Origin: Ophiura sarsii
Lineage: Eukaryota > Echinodermata > Ophiuroidea > Amphilepidida > Ophiuridae
DNA: 64,000 nt
Direction of reading: 5' to 3'
Assembly: GCA_035610835.1 (NCBI GenBank)
Contig: CM069448.1
Span: forward strand, 14,508,462-14,572,461
Position numbers and translations under genes: made by a program. The notes under the pieces are model-generated. The model had not been told where the DNA came from. It made no database searches and saw only the letters and a program-made list of their open reading frames with translations. Of this stretch, positions 62,283 to 64,000 are shown one piece after another; the first letter of the stretch is position 1; the number at the start of each line of letters is the position of its first letter.

Positions 62283-62580
62283 GTCATGGACACTTAACTT
62301 TTAATATGTATTCACTTGGGCGGGAAATACAGGTCACCCACGCTTATATGAATTGCACATAGCACGAAGTACCAAGGTAATATGATCATTATCAGTGTGT
62401 CAAACCTACTAAATTGATTCGAAAATGAAATAAAGTTACAATACTAAGAGCGAAAATATCCTCAGGGTGTTAACGCAGTTTGTACAATTGGCAAGGTGTA
62501 TTGTACATTGATGCATTTGATAAAGCTATGCTGATAAATCAAATCTTACATTATCGTGCATCAGTGCTTTTATGACAGGG
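62283..62580 (+). repeat. About 300-bp direct repeat, copy 2
   Basis: GTCATGGACACTTAACTTTT through GCATCAGTGCTTTTATGA. About 880 bp downstream of copy 1 in the same orientation. The intervening sequence is not shared. Confidence 0.8.
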
Positions 62581-62811
62581 CGCCGGAAATTCGTACGCAT
62601 TTTAAAATTGATTACATACCCTATACGATGAAGGTGACTTTACTCAAGAAGTGGTAGGAAATTACCATTGTCAGTCACTACATGACTGGACTCTGTGTAT
62701 AATTCCAAACATTTCAATCATTGTAAAGTTATGATTACATTAATAATAAGGTGCTTTGTATATGAACAGTATGCGTAGACAGCGTGTCAAAATGTTACAT
62801 ACGAGGGTCAT

Positions 62812-64000
62812 TCAATAAATAATGAAAGTGGTCATGATATGGGATGCATGAGTGATTCTATTGAGGAATAGTGTGATCAATACAAAGTATGAACCTTTGT
62901 CTTTCAAACGATACAGTTTTGGAATTCTAAGTGTGAACTATGACGCAATAGCATTGTCTCAAAGTAAGTACACTTGGGACACTGCTAAATCAGTTATTTG
63001 GCGGTAAATTTGAATTGTTTGTATGAAACATGTGGTAATAGGATTGTATAACATGACACCAGAAGCAGGTTGATCCCAATTTTCTTCGCGTAAGTATGAT
63101 AAAAAGACAATAACTTTAATCCCTGTGTAATTTGATATATGTAGTATAAGAGGAAAAAGTAAGGAGAGGCAATTGAATAAAAAGTATACAAATATCAGCA
63201 TTTCAAATAGCCAATTTCATTTGAAAAAAGCCCAGTCAGTGCATCACTAATATTGCGGGAAATCAAATAATTTAGAATAAATGTAAGTAATTAACCAGTT
63301 TGGGAGATTCCATATGATAGCTAACTAATTATCTGAACTTAAGCGCATAAAACCTGCAAAATATATGCGCATGCGCAGACGGCAGATCATTTTGAACTGG
63401 GCCAAAAAATGGCTAAAATCATGAAAATTACCAGATAAAAGCTTACTGTGCCTTCAAATTCTAATCAGAAATAATGAAAAATGCTTAAATCAATGTGTAT
63501 AAATATTGCGATAGTCACAATGAAGATATACATGAATGTATCAATAAAAGATGGCTGCCACAACCTCTCTTATTACTTTTATCTTTAGAGCTACTAGATA
63601 TGTATTGTTAAAGTAATCGTCACATAATTTCAATGGTTTGAGGAAATTTTATGAACAGCTCCTCTTGAAATCCCCACTATTATTGCTTTACATCCAACAA
63701 CAATTTACTAAATTATAATCCCTCCATTGTTCTTTATCCTTTGTTGTTTTCTAAGGTATATTATTGCGGATTGTGTTAAATAAAAGCGTATTTGAGATGG
63801 TCCCTTCTTGTTTGTATTAAGGAATTCAGATCTAAAAAAGAGTTTAAAACAGAGATAAGTGTGTGTTCTAACTATGTGCCAAGTGTTATCTGTTTTTATG
63901 CTCGCATTGCCGAGATATACGCAAATGTACCAATCAACCCATATTCAACATATTACATATCCAGCCAAATAATTGACAGATTTCAGTCAATGTCTGAAAC
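62812..64000. mobile_element. Mariner-like non-autonomous element, cut by the window edge
   Basis: It begins after a TA with CGAGGGTCATTCAATAAATA and follows the 35074-36445 element along its length with scattered substitutions and small indels. By comparison it should end near 64175, outside the window. The equivalent of the 96-codon frame is altered, which argues against a conserved protein. Confidence 0.85.

Overview
This is a gene-poor stretch of animal nuclear DNA, AT-rich and full of non-autonomous transposable elements. It has no operons, ribosome binding sites or CRISPR arrays. The supportable genes are split by introns with GT..AG junctions. Recurrent TAGGCCTA-type words, a Penelope-like retroelement, and an exon pair encoding PAN/apple plus mucin-like plus F5/8C (discoidin) sequence suggest a marine invertebrate deuterostome, with an echinoderm or hemichordate the best guess. 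That placement is inference.

Region by region: 1-1180 has no gene. 1182-6152 is a nest of at least five related DNA-transposon-like copies built from TACGYT-type words, with termini reading GGCCCTGTCACACCAT. A TATA box and a 28-codon Lys/Arg/Gly-rich micro-ORF sit inside it. 6391-7852 is a broken Penelope-like reverse transcriptase. 8283-12170 (minus strand) holds two exons of a probable secreted or surface protein: signal peptide and PAN/apple domain first, then about 33 Thr/Ser/Pro heptads and the start of an F5/8C domain. A tRNA-like SINE lies in the intron. 12171-21214 is mostly non-coding with several inverted-repeat elements.

21215-48932 (minus strand) carries the last three exons of a synaptotagmin. 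Together they encode one whole C2B domain, with intron phases that agree at both junctions. A 26-kb intron separates the first two of these exons. It contains a 4,015-bp almost identical tandem duplication, a mariner-like non-autonomous family, and a 2.3-kb inverted-repeat element carrying two arrays of 20-bp palindromes. It also contains several foldback MITEs and a tandem array of roughly 210-bp units that look like old minus-strand exons. Just downstream of the 5'-most visible C2B exon (48812-48932) are three decayed tandem copies of that exon.

48933-64000 lies upstream of the visible synaptotagmin exons. It shows repeats (a 410-bp tandem family split by a mariner-type MITE, foldbacks, and a mariner-like copy cut by the window edge). 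I could not find the C2A or N-terminal exons.

The most notable items are the palindrome arrays, the ACGTAT-type nest with its embedded promoter-like micro-ORF, the C2B exon multiplication, the 4-kb duplication, and the minus-strand repeat units with a preserved reading frame.
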